Below are positions 1-8,218 of a DNA stretch of 64,000 nt, piece by piece; the stretch's first letter is position 1, and each line of letters starts with the position of its first letter. The stretch is taken from positions 186,001-250,000 of the forward strand of contig NZ_JAGETW010000001.1 of NCBI RefSeq assembly GCF_017571475.1. The letters run 5' to 3'. This stretch comes from Thiomicrorhabdus sp. 6S3-12. GTDB taxonomy: Bacteria; Pseudomonadota; Gammaproteobacteria; Thiomicrospirales; Thiomicrospiraceae. Below the pieces are notes generated by a model. That model was not told where the DNA came from. It ran no database searches and saw only the letters and a list, made by a program, of their open reading frames with translations. A program made the position numbers and the translations under genes.

Positions 1-1
1 T

Positions 2-904
2 TCAGCAACCGTTCACGAGATTCCCGGGGGCTGCATTTGCTGTAGCTCCATGCCCGAGCTGCAGAAAACACTGGATGCGTTACTTCGCGAGAACAGATTC
101 GACCGAATCCTGATCGAACCGACCGGTCTCAGTGAACCCGAAACGCTGGTTGATCTCTTGAAAAACCTGAAGCAGGAACTCGATGCACAACAATCCGTTT
201 TTCTTGAAAACATCCTTTGCGTATTTGCCGCCAACGAGCTAAACCCGGAGCTATGGCAGGAAAAATTGAGTTACCGCAATCTCAGCCATATGGCTGACAT
301 AATTATTTTAAATAAAAGCGACCTGTGCAGTGATGAACACCTCGCATCCCTCACTGAGTATGCCTCCGGACTCTACCCCCCGAAACAGGCAGTCGAACTG
401 ACCCAACAGTCCGCCGCAGATGTAACGCTACTCAAACCTGCTCCAAAAGCAGCTGAGCTGTATTTTTTACGCGATTCGCAAACGACTAAGATCACCTCTT
501 CAAACCGCAAAGCACTCCATCAACCGCTTCACACCGTCCAGGAATCGATGCCAGAGCACCCTCAACTTCTCGATTACCAACAGCAACAAAGCAGTACAAC
601 CCTCAGTTACGGCTGGCTGTTTTCTCCGGAAGCAGAGTTCGACTGGCAAAAACTGCACACCCTGTTCGAAGAATTCAACAGCAAACCTGCCTTTACCGGA
701 ATGAGACGAATGAAAGGGGTTTTTCGTGTCGGCAAACCATGGATGCTTTTTCAATGGAGACAAAAACAACTCAGCCGCGAATTGATCAGCTACCGAAAAG
801 ATTCGCGGATCGAAATCCTTGTCGCGGCACACGAGAGCGACAAACCATTTAATCCCGTTGACTTCTACCTAGCACTGCTGAGCTGCCTAAAAACGCAAGA
901 CTGA
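2..904 (+). CDS. CobW/COG0523 family GTP-binding metallochaperone, 5' truncated by the window edge
   Basis: The open frame runs in from the left edge (phase starting at base 2), so the ATG at base 50 is not the true start. The first visible residues contain GGCICC, the CxCC metal-binding motif of CobW/COG0523 GTPases. EPTGLSEP (Walker B region) and NKSDL (the guanine-specifying NKxD) follow. The C-terminal half, from about base 600, looks like the CobW C-terminal domain. The Walker A loop must lie outside the window. Family members insert or chaperone metals, usually zinc, cobalt or iron; the metal cannot be read here. A role in nickel supply to the urease further along is possible but not supported by position. 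It ends 438 bases before nrdA and is probably a separate transcription unit. Confidence 0.88.
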   Translation, partial: SATVHEIPGGCICCSSMPELQKTLDALLRENRFDRILIEPTGLSEPETLVDLLKNLKQELDAQQSVFLENILCVFAANELNPELWQEKLSYRNLSHMADIIILNKSDLCSDEHLASLTEYASGLYPPKQAVELTQQSAADVTLLKPAPKAAELYFLRDSQTTKITSSNRKALHQPLHTVQESMPEHPQLLDYQQQQSSTTLSYGWLFSPEAEFDWQKLHTLFEEFNSKPAFTGMRRMKGVFRVGKPWMLFQWRQKQLSRELISYRKDSRIEILVAAHESDKPFNPVDFYLALLSCLKTQD

Positions 905-1017
905 TTAAGTTATAAAATTGCAAGCCCTTAAGACCAATAATCAGTCCGTTTTGACACTAAAATTTTTTAAAAGTAAATAAAAAAATTTTTCTTTTTTTAA
1001 TTTTTGTATTCACAAAG

Positions 1018-1026
1018 TTATCCACA
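1018..1026 (+). promoter_or_regulatory. DnaA box TTATCCACA
   Basis: This is a perfect match to the consensus TTATNCACA, followed at once by a degenerate second copy (TTATCCTTA at about 1030-1038). It lies beside the AT-rich run upstream of nrdA. Confidence 0.55.
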
Positions 1027-1145
1027 AGTTATCCTTAACAAAAAAGCACTGAAAACTCGGGGTTTAGAGATTATTTCCACAGAAATCCGTATCGCGACCT
1101 GTGAATTATCCCCACATTTTAACCTCTTGCGATTCATATAAATTT

Positions 1146-1161
1146 ACACTATATTCTGTGT
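1146..1161 (+). promoter_or_regulatory. NrdR box 1 upstream of nrdA
   Basis: The 16-mer ACACTATATTCTGTGT matches the NrdR box consensus (about ACACWATATMTWGTGT) at roughly 14 of 16 positions. NrdR is the ATP/dATP-sensing repressor of ribonucleotide reductase genes and normally binds two boxes about 31-32 bp apart. A second box at that spacing is present. Confidence 0.7.
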
Positions 1162-1176
1162 AACCGAGCAGACGCA

Positions 1177-1192
1177 TCACCATATCTTGTAG
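1177..1192 (+). promoter_or_regulatory. NrdR box 2 upstream of nrdA
   Basis: TCACCATATCTTGTAG matches the NrdR consensus at about 12 of 16 positions and starts exactly 31 bp after box 1. That is three helical turns, the classic NrdR spacing. The match is weaker than box 1; the spacing is the main support. Confidence 0.6.
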
Positions 1193-1316
1193 AGCTTCTT
1201 TACCTTTAACACTATAGATTAAGGCACACAGTTCACAAGCTACTGCTCATCTAGGCGCTAAGCCTATGAAATAGAAAATAAATCTGTTAATTCCATCAGA
1301 ATTAACGATGTTTTAT

Positions 1317-1325
1317 TTATACACA
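1317..1325 (+). promoter_or_regulatory. DnaA box TTATACACA next to the nrdA start
   Basis: This is a perfect match to TTATNCACA, 17 bases before the nrdA start codon, so it probably lies in or beside the 5' untranslated region. DnaA binding here could influence nrdA expression, as known for E. coli nrdAB. Confidence 0.45.
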
Positions 1326-1342
1326 GGTTAAAAGATCCGTTC

Positions 1343-3610
1343 ATGAGTCAGCCAAACATCCTAGTTACTAAGCGCAATGGTGCCACCGAAGCCATTGATC
1401 TGGAAAAAATTCACCGCGTCATCCGCTGGGCCGCTGAAGGCCTGGAAAACGTTTCCGTTTCCGAAGTCGAACTGCGCTCGCACATCCAGTTCTACGAAGG
1501 CATTAAAACCGCCGACATCCACGAAACGATCATCAAGTCTGCAGCAGACCTGATCTCCGAAAGCGCCCCGGATTACCAGCACCTTGCCGCCCGTCTTGCC
1601 ATTTTCCACCTGCGTAAAAAAGCATTTGGTCAGTTCGAACCACCACACCTGGAAACCCATATTCAGGCAATGACCGATAAAAAGGTCTACGACAGCCAAA
1701 TCATGGAAGACTACACTTCCGAGGAACTGGACGAACTTAACAGCTATATCGACCATAGCCGTGACATGAACTTCAGCTACGCCGCCGTAAAACAGCTTGA
1801 AGGGAAATACCTGGCTCAGAACCGTGTCACCAAGCAAATTTATGAAAGCCCGCAGTTCATCTACATGCTGATTCCTATGTGCCTTTTCGGTCATTACCCG
1901 AAAGAATCACGTCTGCAGTATGTCAAAGACTTCTATGATGCGGCGTCTCTGTTCAAACTGTCTCTGCCGACACCAATCATGTCCGGCGTACGTACCCCGA
2001 CCCGTCAATTCAGCTCCTGTGTACTGATTGAATGCGGCGACTCACTCGACTCGATTAACGCGACCTCTTCATCCATCGTGAAATATGTCTCGCAACGTGC
2101 AGGGATTGGTGTCAACGTCGGACGAATCCGCGCCCTAGGTTCGGAAATCCGTGGCGGTGAAGCTTATCACACCGGCATGATTCCTTTTATCAAGCACTTC
2201 CAGACAGCCGTTAAATCCTGCTCGCAGGGCGGTGTTCGCGGCGGCGCTGCAACCCTGTTCTATCCTATCTGGCACTTGGAAGTCGAATCCCTTGTGGTCC
2301 TGAAAAACAACCGCGGCGTCGAAGAAAACCGAGCCCGCCATCTGGATTACGGCGTGCAAATCAATAAGCTGATGTACCAACGCATGTTGGAAGGCGGCAT
2401 GATCACACTATTCAGCCCGTCCGACGTACCAGGATTGTATGACGCTTTCTTCGCCGATCAGGATGAATTCGAACGCCTGTATAAAATTTACGAAGCCGAT
2501 CCAACAATCCGTAAAAAACAGCTTAAAGCGATCGAACTGTTTACCCAGGTTGCCCAAGAGCGAGCACAGACCGGCCGTATCTACATTCAGAACGTGGATC
2601 ACTGTAACAACCACAGTCCGTTTGATGCGCATCAGGCGCCGATTCATCAATCCAACCTGTGCTTGGAAATTGCTCTGCCCACCAAACCGCTCAACTCTGT
2701 TGAAGATCCTGACGGTGAAATCGCTCTGTGTACACTATCGGCATTCAACCTGGGCGCGCTGGAAAACCTTGATGAACTGGAAAAACTTTCCGATCTGATC
2801 GTACGCGCTCTGGACAGCCTGCTCGACTATCAAGACTATCCGGTTCCGGCAGCGGAACGTGCCAGCATGGGGCGTCGCACACTGGGTGTCGGCGTAACCA
2901 ACCTGGCTTACTATCTGGCCAAGAACGGAACGAAATACTCCGACGGTTCCGCTAACGGCTTGGTTCACCGCGCTTTCGAAGCAATTCAGTACTACCTTCT
3001 TAAGGCCTCCAACCAACTGGCACAGGAGCACGGTGCTTGCGATTATTTCAATGAAACCACCTATTCGCAAGGCATTCTGCCGATCGACACCTATAAAAAG
3101 GATATCGACACTGTCTGCAATGAGCCGCTGCACCTGGACTGGGAAGCACTGCGCAGCGACATCAAACAACACGGCCTGCGTAATTCGACCCTAACGGCTC
3201 TTATGCCTTGCGAAACCTCCTCGCAGATCACCAACTCGACCAACGGAATCGAACCGCCTCGAGGTTACGTCTCGGTCAAGGCTTCCAAAGACGGCATCCT
3301 GAAACAGGTTGTACCGGGCTTTAAAGAATGTCGCGACAACTACGAGTTGCTATGGCACATCCCGAACAACCACGGCTATCTGCAACTGGTCGGAATCATG
3401 CAAAAATTCGTCGACCAGGCGATTTCCGCCAATACCAACTACGACCCATCACGCTTTGACGAAGACAAGGTGCCAATCAAAGTCATCCTTCAAGACCTTC
3501 TGTACGCATACAAGATGGGATTGAAAACGCTTTATTATCACAATACCCGTGATGGCGCTGACGACGCGCATGAAGACGACGGCTGCGCTGGCGGAGCCTG
3601 TAAACTGTAA
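1343..3610 (+). CDS. nrdA: Class Ia ribonucleoside-diphosphate reductase, alpha subunit
   Basis: NrdA reduces ribonucleoside diphosphates to deoxyribonucleotides for DNA synthesis, using the radical made by NrdB. The 755-residue product is collinear with E. coli NrdA. It has an N-terminal ATP-cone (about 5-95), the substrate/redox cysteine in FSSCVLIECGDS (C226), the QSNLCLE catalytic loop with the thiyl-radical cysteine, the partner cysteine in EIALCTLSAF, and the C-terminal thioredoxin-docking pair C748/C753. The ATG is the only start keeping the E. coli-like N terminus. Unlike E. coli, nrdB is not adjacent but lies at 40009-41142. A hairpin terminator follows directly. Confidence 0.98.
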   Translation: MSQPNILVTKRNGATEAIDLEKIHRVIRWAAEGLENVSVSEVELRSHIQFYEGIKTADIHETIIKSAADLISESAPDYQHLAARLAIFHLRKKAFGQFEPPHLETHIQAMTDKKVYDSQIMEDYTSEELDELNSYIDHSRDMNFSYAAVKQLEGKYLAQNRVTKQIYESPQFIYMLIPMCLFGHYPKESRLQYVKDFYDAASLFKLSLPTPIMSGVRTPTRQFSSCVLIECGDSLDSINATSSSIVKYVSQRAGIGVNVGRIRALGSEIRGGEAYHTGMIPFIKHFQTAVKSCSQGGVRGGAATLFYPIWHLEVESLVVLKNNRGVEENRARHLDYGVQINKLMYQRMLEGGMITLFSPSDVPGLYDAFFADQDEFERLYKIYEADPTIRKKQLKAIELFTQVAQERAQTGRIYIQNVDHCNNHSPFDAHQAPIHQSNLCLEIALPTKPLNSVEDPDGEIALCTLSAFNLGALENLDELEKLSDLIVRALDSLLDYQDYPVPAAERASMGRRTLGVGVTNLAYYLAKNGTKYSDGSANGLVHRAFEAIQYYLLKASNQLAQEHGACDYFNETTYSQGILPIDTYKKDIDTVCNEPLHLDWEALRSDIKQHGLRNSTLTALMPCETSSQITNSTNGIEPPRGYVSVKASKDGILKQVVPGFKECRDNYELLWHIPNNHGYLQLVGIMQKFVDQAISANTNYDPSRFDEDKVPIKVILQDLLYAYKMGLKTLYYHNTRDGADDAHEDDGCAGGACKL

Positions 3611-3625
3611 CCCTCGGTTACTTAG

Positions 3626-3654
3626 AAAAAGCCCTTTTAACCAAGGGCTTTTTT
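3626..3654 (+). terminator. Rho-independent terminator after nrdA
   Basis: An AAAAGCCCTT / AAGGGCTTTT stem with a 6-base loop runs into a T-rich tail, 16 bases after the nrdA stop codon. Confidence 0.85.
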
Positions 3655-3816
3655 ATTCCCGCAGCATATCTCACCTTTGCAAACACCTCCTCAAAACCCT
3701 GTCCCTAAAAACCGAAAACAGACCACCAACTCAAAAAGTTCACCCTTCCGAATAAGAAGTAATAAGCCGCTGTATCTGCCGATCAATTCTTGATCCAGAA
3801 CAAAAAAACCAAACAT

Positions 3817-3853
3817 TGCACCAATAATAAAAAAACCTCACCAATAAAGTGCG
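3817..3853 (+). promoter_or_regulatory. Candidate tandem NtrC binding sites upstream of urtA
   Basis: Two NtrC-like elements lie about 20 bp (two turns) apart. The first has a perfect left half TGCACCA (3817-3823) but a poor right half. The second is TCACCAATAAAGTGC (3838-3852), with both halves close to the TGCACCA-N3-TGGTGCA consensus. Their centres are about 75-95 bp upstream of the sigma-54 promoter, where enhancer-bound activators normally sit. Confidence 0.5.
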
Positions 3854-3917
3854 GAATAAACCTTTTAAACCAAACAAAAACCAATTCAAACATTGTATTT
3901 CAAAGACTTATAAAAAA

Positions 3918-3933
3918 TGGCATGCTCAATGCT
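3918..3933 (+). promoter_or_regulatory. Sigma-54 promoter of urtA
   Basis: TGGCATGCTCAATGCT matches TGGCACGNNNNTTGCW at all but two constrained positions. GG (-24) and GC (-12) are correctly spaced. Transcription would start near 3945, leaving a leader of about 37 bases before urtA. This predicts NtrC/RpoN control by nitrogen limitation. Confidence 0.78.
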
Positions 3934-3981
3934 TAAACAGAGGCGAAATTTTCTTCAACCACTCAATCTAAGGAAAATTCT

Positions 3982-5238
3982 ATGGATAACAAAATTTCGC
4001 CAGCAACAATGAAACGACGAAAAGTTCTTAAATCACTCCTTGCCATTCCAGCAGCCATGGCTCTGGCAGGCGGAACTTTCGGTTCTCTTGCTCACGCTTC
4101 AGAAGTTAACACTACAGGCCTGGCCGTCACTGACGACACGGTAAAAGTGGGGATTCTTCACTCTGTAACAGGGACTATGGCAATCAGTGAAACCGGTTCC
4201 GTTCAGGCAGAAAAACTGGCCATTGAGCAAATCAACGCAATGGGCGGTGTTTTAGGCAGAAAGATTGAATATATTCAAGAAGATGGTGCAAGTGACTGGC
4301 CAACCTTCGCTGAAAAGTCTAAAAAACTATTGGTTAACGACAAAGTTGCGGCGGTATTCGGATGCTGGACATCTGCTTCACGTAAAGCAGCACTTCCAGT
4401 ATTTGAACAATACAACGGTATGCTTTTCTACCCGACTTTCTATGAAGGGCTAGAGCAATCTCCTAACGTAATCTACACAGGTCAAGAAGCGACTCAGCAG
4501 ATCCTGAAAGGTATCGACTGGGCGAAAGAAACCAAAGGCGCTAAGAAATTCTTCCTACTTGGTTCTGACTACATCTGGCCTCGTACTTCAAACAAAATCG
4601 CGCGTAAACACATCGAGAAACTTGGTTTGAAAGTTGTCGGTGAAGAGTACTACCCTCTGGGTCACACTCAGTTCAACTCTGTAATCAACAAGATCAAACT
4701 TAAGAAGCCAGACGTTATCTTCACAACCGTTGTTGGTGGTTCTAACGTTGCATTCTACAAGCAGCTTAAAGCAGCCGGTATCGATCTAACTAAAGAGAAG
4801 CCATTAGTACTGACTCTATCTGTAACCGAAGATGAAATCCTAGGTATTGGCGGTGAAAACGTTGAAGGTCTATACGCTTCAATGAAGTACTTCCAAAGCT
4901 TGCCTAACGACAACAATAAGAAATTTGAAGCTGCATTTAAGAAAATGTGGGGAGAGAAGAGCGTTATTGGTGACGTAACTCAAGCGGCATATCTTGGTCC
5001 TTGGCTATGGAAAGCAGCTGTTGAAAAAGCAGGTTCTTTCGATGTTGACGCAATCAAGAAAACACTTCCAGGCATCGAGTTGACGACTGCACCAGAAGGT
5101 TATGTAAAAGTTCACCCGAACCATCACCTATGGTCTAAATCTCGTATCGGTCATGCTAAAGCAGACGGTACTTTTGATGTCGTTTATGAATCTAAAGAAT
5201 TGATTGAACCAAATCCATTCCCTAAAGGTTATCAATAA
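3982..5238 (+). CDS. urtA: Urea/short-chain amide ABC transporter substrate-binding protein
   Basis: This is the periplasmic binding protein that delivers urea, or possibly short amides, to the UrtBCDE importer. The 418 residues have an N-terminal signal with a twin-arginine-like KRRKVLKSLL followed by a hydrophobic run and an AHA-type cleavage region near residue 40. The mature part is a type I periplasmic binding fold of the UrtA/FmdD/AmiC family (VKVGILHSVTGTMAISE, then GCWTSASRKA). A ribosome site AAGGA precedes the ATG. It is first in the five-gene urt operon, behind a sigma-54 promoter. A long hairpin after the stop may keep its mRNA more abundant than the downstream genes. Urea is the likelier ligand given the urease cluster, but the adjacent formamidase leaves amides possible. 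Confidence 0.93.
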   Translation: MDNKISPATMKRRKVLKSLLAIPAAMALAGGTFGSLAHASEVNTTGLAVTDDTVKVGILHSVTGTMAISETGSVQAEKLAIEQINAMGGVLGRKIEYIQEDGASDWPTFAEKSKKLLVNDKVAAVFGCWTSASRKAALPVFEQYNGMLFYPTFYEGLEQSPNVIYTGQEATQQILKGIDWAKETKGAKKFFLLGSDYIWPRTSNKIARKHIEKLGLKVVGEEYYPLGHTQFNSVINKIKLKKPDVIFTTVVGGSNVAFYKQLKAAGIDLTKEKPLVLTLSVTEDEILGIGGENVEGLYASMKYFQSLPNDNNKKFEAAFKKMWGEKSVIGDVTQAAYLGPWLWKAAVEKAGSFDVDAIKKTLPGIELTTAPEGYVKVHPNHHLWSKSRIGHAKADGTFDVVYESKELIEPNPFPKGYQ

Positions 5239-5247
5239 GCACTTAGT

Positions 5248-5316
5248 GCGCGTGCAGCTAACAACAGGCTGCCGCGCCTAATTAAATACTTTCTATAGAG
5301 AGTATTTAATTAGGCG
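5248..5316 (+). repeat. Tandem hairpins between urtA and urtB
   Basis: The first stem pairs 5248-5258 with 5268-5277 with one bulge. The second is a 42-base palindrome, with perfect 16-base arms at 5275-5290 and 5301-5316 and a centre that can also pair, broken only by one G-T pair. There is no T tract, so a simple terminator is unlikely. Such hairpins after a binding-protein gene usually stabilise the upstream mRNA or attenuate downstream expression. Confidence 0.8.
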
Positions 5317-5384
5317 AATTCAAAATAACAAGATCCTTTTTTTCACTTCCGAACAACTCACTTTATCCACTAGGAGGAAAGTAC

Positions 5385-6311
5385 ATGTTTGCCGATTATA
5401 CATGGGCTGAACTCGGCTCAATCTTTGCAATGCAAGGCTTCTCTGGATTAATACTGTTTGCAGTATTACTCCTGATGGCCTTAGGTCTAGCGATCATCTT
5501 CGGACAGATGGGCGTAATCAATATGGCACACGGGGAATTTATGATCCTGGGCGCTTATATCACATACCTCACATCCAACCTTTTTGCCGACTTTCTTCCT
5601 AGCCTGTTCGACATCTATTTCTTCATCGCCATGATCTTTGCCTTTATAGGGACTTTCCTCTTAGGCATGCTCGTGGAATGGAGTCTAATTCGCCATCTAT
5701 ACAAAAGACCACTGGACACGCTTCTAGCGACATGGGGACTGAGTCTAATCCTACAACAACTTTACAGAACCGTTTTCGGGCCTCGTGAAGTAGGCGTAAG
5801 TCTTCCGGATTGGATGATGGGATCTTATGCACTGACAGATACCATCGAAATTCCGATTAACGGGATTATCGTTATGGTCATCACTTTCGTTATCACCGTA
5901 GGCGTATTCCTGTTCCTACAAAAATCACGAAAAGGCAAACAAGCGCGAGCAGTCGTTCAAAACCGTGCCATGGCCGGTGCTGTTGGTATTAATACCGCTA
6001 AAGTCGACCGTTTCACCTTCGCACTGGGTTGCGGGATTGCCGGGATTGCCGGAGCGACTTTCACCATGATCGGCTCGACAGGACCAACTTCAGGCCAGCT
6101 GTATATCGTAGATACCTTCCTGGTCGTCGTATTCGGTGGTGCAGCAAGCTTACTTGGAACCATTGCATCTGCGTTCTCAATTGCACAAGCACAATCCATT
6201 ATGGAGTTCTTCTTAAGTGGCTCTATGGCAAAAGTATTAACCCTACTAGCGGTCATCGTAATTTTGATGCTACGTCCGCAAGGCTTGTTCTCGCTTAAAG
6301 TGCGTAAATAG
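5385..6311 (+). CDS. urtB: Urea ABC transporter permease UrtB
   Basis: This is the inner-membrane permease of the branched-chain amino acid (LivH) type, pairing with UrtC to form the channel. The 308 residues contain about eight hydrophobic segments and the family signature QMGVINMAHGEFMILGAY near residues 44-62. A strong ribosome site (AGGAGG) precedes the ATG. It lies 146 bases after urtA, separated by the tandem hairpins, and 8 bases before the likely urtC start. It lacks the long N-terminal periplasmic extension of some cyanobacterial UrtB proteins. Confidence 0.94.
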   Translation: MFADYTWAELGSIFAMQGFSGLILFAVLLLMALGLAIIFGQMGVINMAHGEFMILGAYITYLTSNLFADFLPSLFDIYFFIAMIFAFIGTFLLGMLVEWSLIRHLYKRPLDTLLATWGLSLILQQLYRTVFGPREVGVSLPDWMMGSYALTDTIEIPINGIIVMVITFVITVGVFLFLQKSRKGKQARAVVQNRAMAGAVGINTAKVDRFTFALGCGIAGIAGATFTMIGSTGPTSGQLYIVDTFLVVVFGGAASLLGTIASAFSIAQAQSIMEFFLSGSMAKVLTLLAVIVILMLRPQGLFSLKVRK

Positions 6312-6319
6312 GAGGCATG

Positions 6320-7435
6320 ATGTTACAAAGTAAATTTAAATCGTTAACCCCAAGAAATGACGTACTGTCATTTGTTGTACTCGCAGTTTTACTGCTTGTC
6401 CTACTGCCTCTATTGTTTGATATTTTCCGACTAAACTTGATCGGAAAATACCTAACCTTCGCATTCGTGGCAATCGGCCTGGTTTTATCCTGGGGTCTTG
6501 GAGGAATTCTGAGTCTGGGGCAAGGGATCTTCTTTGGTATCGGCGGCTATGCCATGGCGATGTTCCTTAAACTGGAAGCATCGACACCGGAAAATACGGC
6601 AATCCAATCAACTCCTGGGATTCCTGACTTTATGGACTGGAACCAGCTAACGGCTCTGCCATGGTTCTGGGAACCCTTCCACAGCTTTGGCTTCACACTT
6701 GTTGCAATCATCGTCTTACCGGCAATTTTTGCTTACATTATCGGTGCTGCAATGTTTAAACGACGCGTGGGCGGGGTGTATTTCGCGATCATCACTCAGG
6801 CAATCGCTGCTATCTTGACCATCCTTATCATTGGTCAGCAGGGGTACACAGGTGGTGTTAACGGTATTACTGACTTAAGAACGCTACTTGGCTGGGACAT
6901 TCGTACCGATTCAGCCAAATATATACTCTACTTCGTCAACGCCATCTTACTTCTAGCGGTTCTAGTTGCTGCACAGTACATTCGTAAAAGCAAACTGGGG
7001 CGCCTACTGGTCGCAATGCGCGACAGTGAAGACCGTGTCCGCTTCTCCGGATATGACGTAGATAACTACAAAATTTTCATCTTCTGTATCGCAGGGATCT
7101 TCTCTTCGATCGGTGGCGCCATGTTCACGCTGCAAGTCGGATTCATGTCGCCTTCACTGATCGGTATCGTTCCATCGATTGAAATGGTTATCTTCGCAGC
7201 CGTAGGTGGAAACCTGTCTATCTTCGGTGCCGTTTACGGAGCGCTGATCGTCAACTGGGCAAAAACCATCTTGTCCGAATCCTACCCGGAAGTCTGGTTG
7301 TTTGCGATGGGTGCACTGTTCATCGCGGTTGTACTGGCATTCCCTAAAGGTTTGGCAGGACTGTATGAGACTTACCTTCAGCCAAAAGTCGACAAACTTC
7401 TCGACAAGAAGCTAAAGAAAGATAAAGCAGAGTAA
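6320..7435 (+). CDS. urtC: Urea ABC transporter permease UrtC
   Basis: This is the second permease of the urea importer (LivM type), 371 residues, with the signature GLGGILSLGQGIFFGIGGYAM near residues 55-75 and multiple membrane spans. Two ATGs occur in tandem at 6317 and 6320. The ribosome site GGAGG ends at 6315, so the second ATG (4-base spacing) is preferred over the first (1 base). It is followed by a lysine-rich cytoplasmic tail. It sits between urtB and urtD in the usual order. Confidence 0.93.
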   Translation: MLQSKFKSLTPRNDVLSFVVLAVLLLVLLPLLFDIFRLNLIGKYLTFAFVAIGLVLSWGLGGILSLGQGIFFGIGGYAMAMFLKLEASTPENTAIQSTPGIPDFMDWNQLTALPWFWEPFHSFGFTLVAIIVLPAIFAYIIGAAMFKRRVGGVYFAIITQAIAAILTILIIGQQGYTGGVNGITDLRTLLGWDIRTDSAKYILYFVNAILLLAVLVAAQYIRKSKLGRLLVAMRDSEDRVRFSGYDVDNYKIFIFCIAGIFSSIGGAMFTLQVGFMSPSLIGIVPSIEMVIFAAVGGNLSIFGAVYGALIVNWAKTILSESYPEVWLFAMGALFIAVVLAFPKGLAGLYETYLQPKVDKLLDKKLKKDKAE

Positions 7436-7456
7436 AAAGGAAATTTGGAGAAGACC

Positions 7457-8203
7457 ATGTATCAACAAAAAGATTTTGTACTCAGTGTTGAAGGCTTAAC
7501 GGTTTCATTTGATGGATTCAAAGCGGTGAACAACGTTTCCTTCTACATCGAAGAACAGGAAATTCGCGTCATTATCGGCCCTAACGGTGCCGGTAAGACC
7601 ACCATTCTGGATCTTATCTGCGGAAAAACCAAATCAACAGAAGGATCCATTAAATTTAAAGGTAAAGAACTTACCAAACTGCGTGAGCACGAAATTGTTC
7701 ACGCTGGTGTCGGCCGTAAATTTCAGAACCCGTCAATCTATGAAGATTTAACGGTATTTGAAAACCTGGAGCTTTCTTACCCTAAGGGCAAGAAAGTATG
7801 GGGTGCTCTAACCTTCACTCGAGACCAAGCGGTTATCGACAAGGTAAATGAGATTGCCGAAATGATTTTCTTGAAAGAAATGCTGCAAAGCAAAGCCAGC
7901 CTACTGAGCCACGGCCAGAAGCAGTGGCTGGAAATCGGCATGCTATTGATTCAAGACCCTGAACTTCTAATGCTGGATGAGCCTGTCGCCGGTATGTCGG
8001 TTTCGGAAAGAAAGCAAACCGCGGCACTACTGCAAAAAATTACCCAAGACCGTTCAGTACTTGTTATCGAACATGACATGCACTTCGTTGAAGAGATTGC
8101 TGACCGTGTAACTGTAATGCACCAAGGTCAAGTACTTTCGGAAGGTTCAATGGATCACGTTCAGTCGGATCCGAAAGTTATCGAAGTCTACCTAGGTCAT
8201 TAA
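7457..8203 (+). CDS. urtD: Urea ABC transporter ATP-binding protein UrtD
   Basis: This is one of two ATPases driving urea import (LivG type). It has Walker A GPNGAGKTT, the signature region LLSHGQKQWLEIGMLL (the C loop reads LSHGQ, as is usual for UrtD) and Walker B LLMLDEPVAGMS. A TTG at 7445 would add four residues, but it overlaps the ribosome site GGAGAAG (7447-7453). The ATG at 7457 is therefore the likely start, giving 248 residues. It is followed after 15 bases by urtE. Confidence 0.94.
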   Translation: MYQQKDFVLSVEGLTVSFDGFKAVNNVSFYIEEQEIRVIIGPNGAGKTTILDLICGKTKSTEGSIKFKGKELTKLREHEIVHAGVGRKFQNPSIYEDLTVFENLELSYPKGKKVWGALTFTRDQAVIDKVNEIAEMIFLKEMLQSKASLLSHGQKQWLEIGMLLIQDPELLMLDEPVAGMSVSERKQTAALLQKITQDRSVLVIEHDMHFVEEIADRVTVMHQGQVLSEGSMDHVQSDPKVIEVYLGH

Positions 8204-8218
8204 GAGGAGATCTACAAC

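Larger units (their letters stand above)
905..1342 (+). promoter_or_regulatory. nrdA upstream control region, AT-rich, no gene
   Basis: No gene is visible in these 438 bases. A very AT-rich run (about 955-1017) is followed by a perfect DnaA box and by NrdR-type boxes. A second perfect DnaA box lies just before the nrdA start. The arrangement recalls the E. coli nrdAB control region, which is bound by DnaA and NrdR. The region is not read as oriC because no dnaA, dnaN or gidA is nearby and only two perfect boxes are present. Confidence 0.6.
3655..3981 (+). promoter_or_regulatory. urtA upstream region with nitrogen-control elements, no gene
   Basis: After the nrdA terminator there is no credible gene up to urtA. 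The stretch is A-rich and contains NtrC-like sites near 3817-3853 and a sigma-54 promoter at 3918-3933, listed separately. I see nothing else in it. Confidence 0.6.

Noticed and set aside
955-1325. Possible replication origin (AT-rich run plus DnaA boxes)
   Set aside because: Only two perfect boxes are present, no oriC marker genes are nearby, and DnaA boxes at nrdA are known from E. coli as transcription control.
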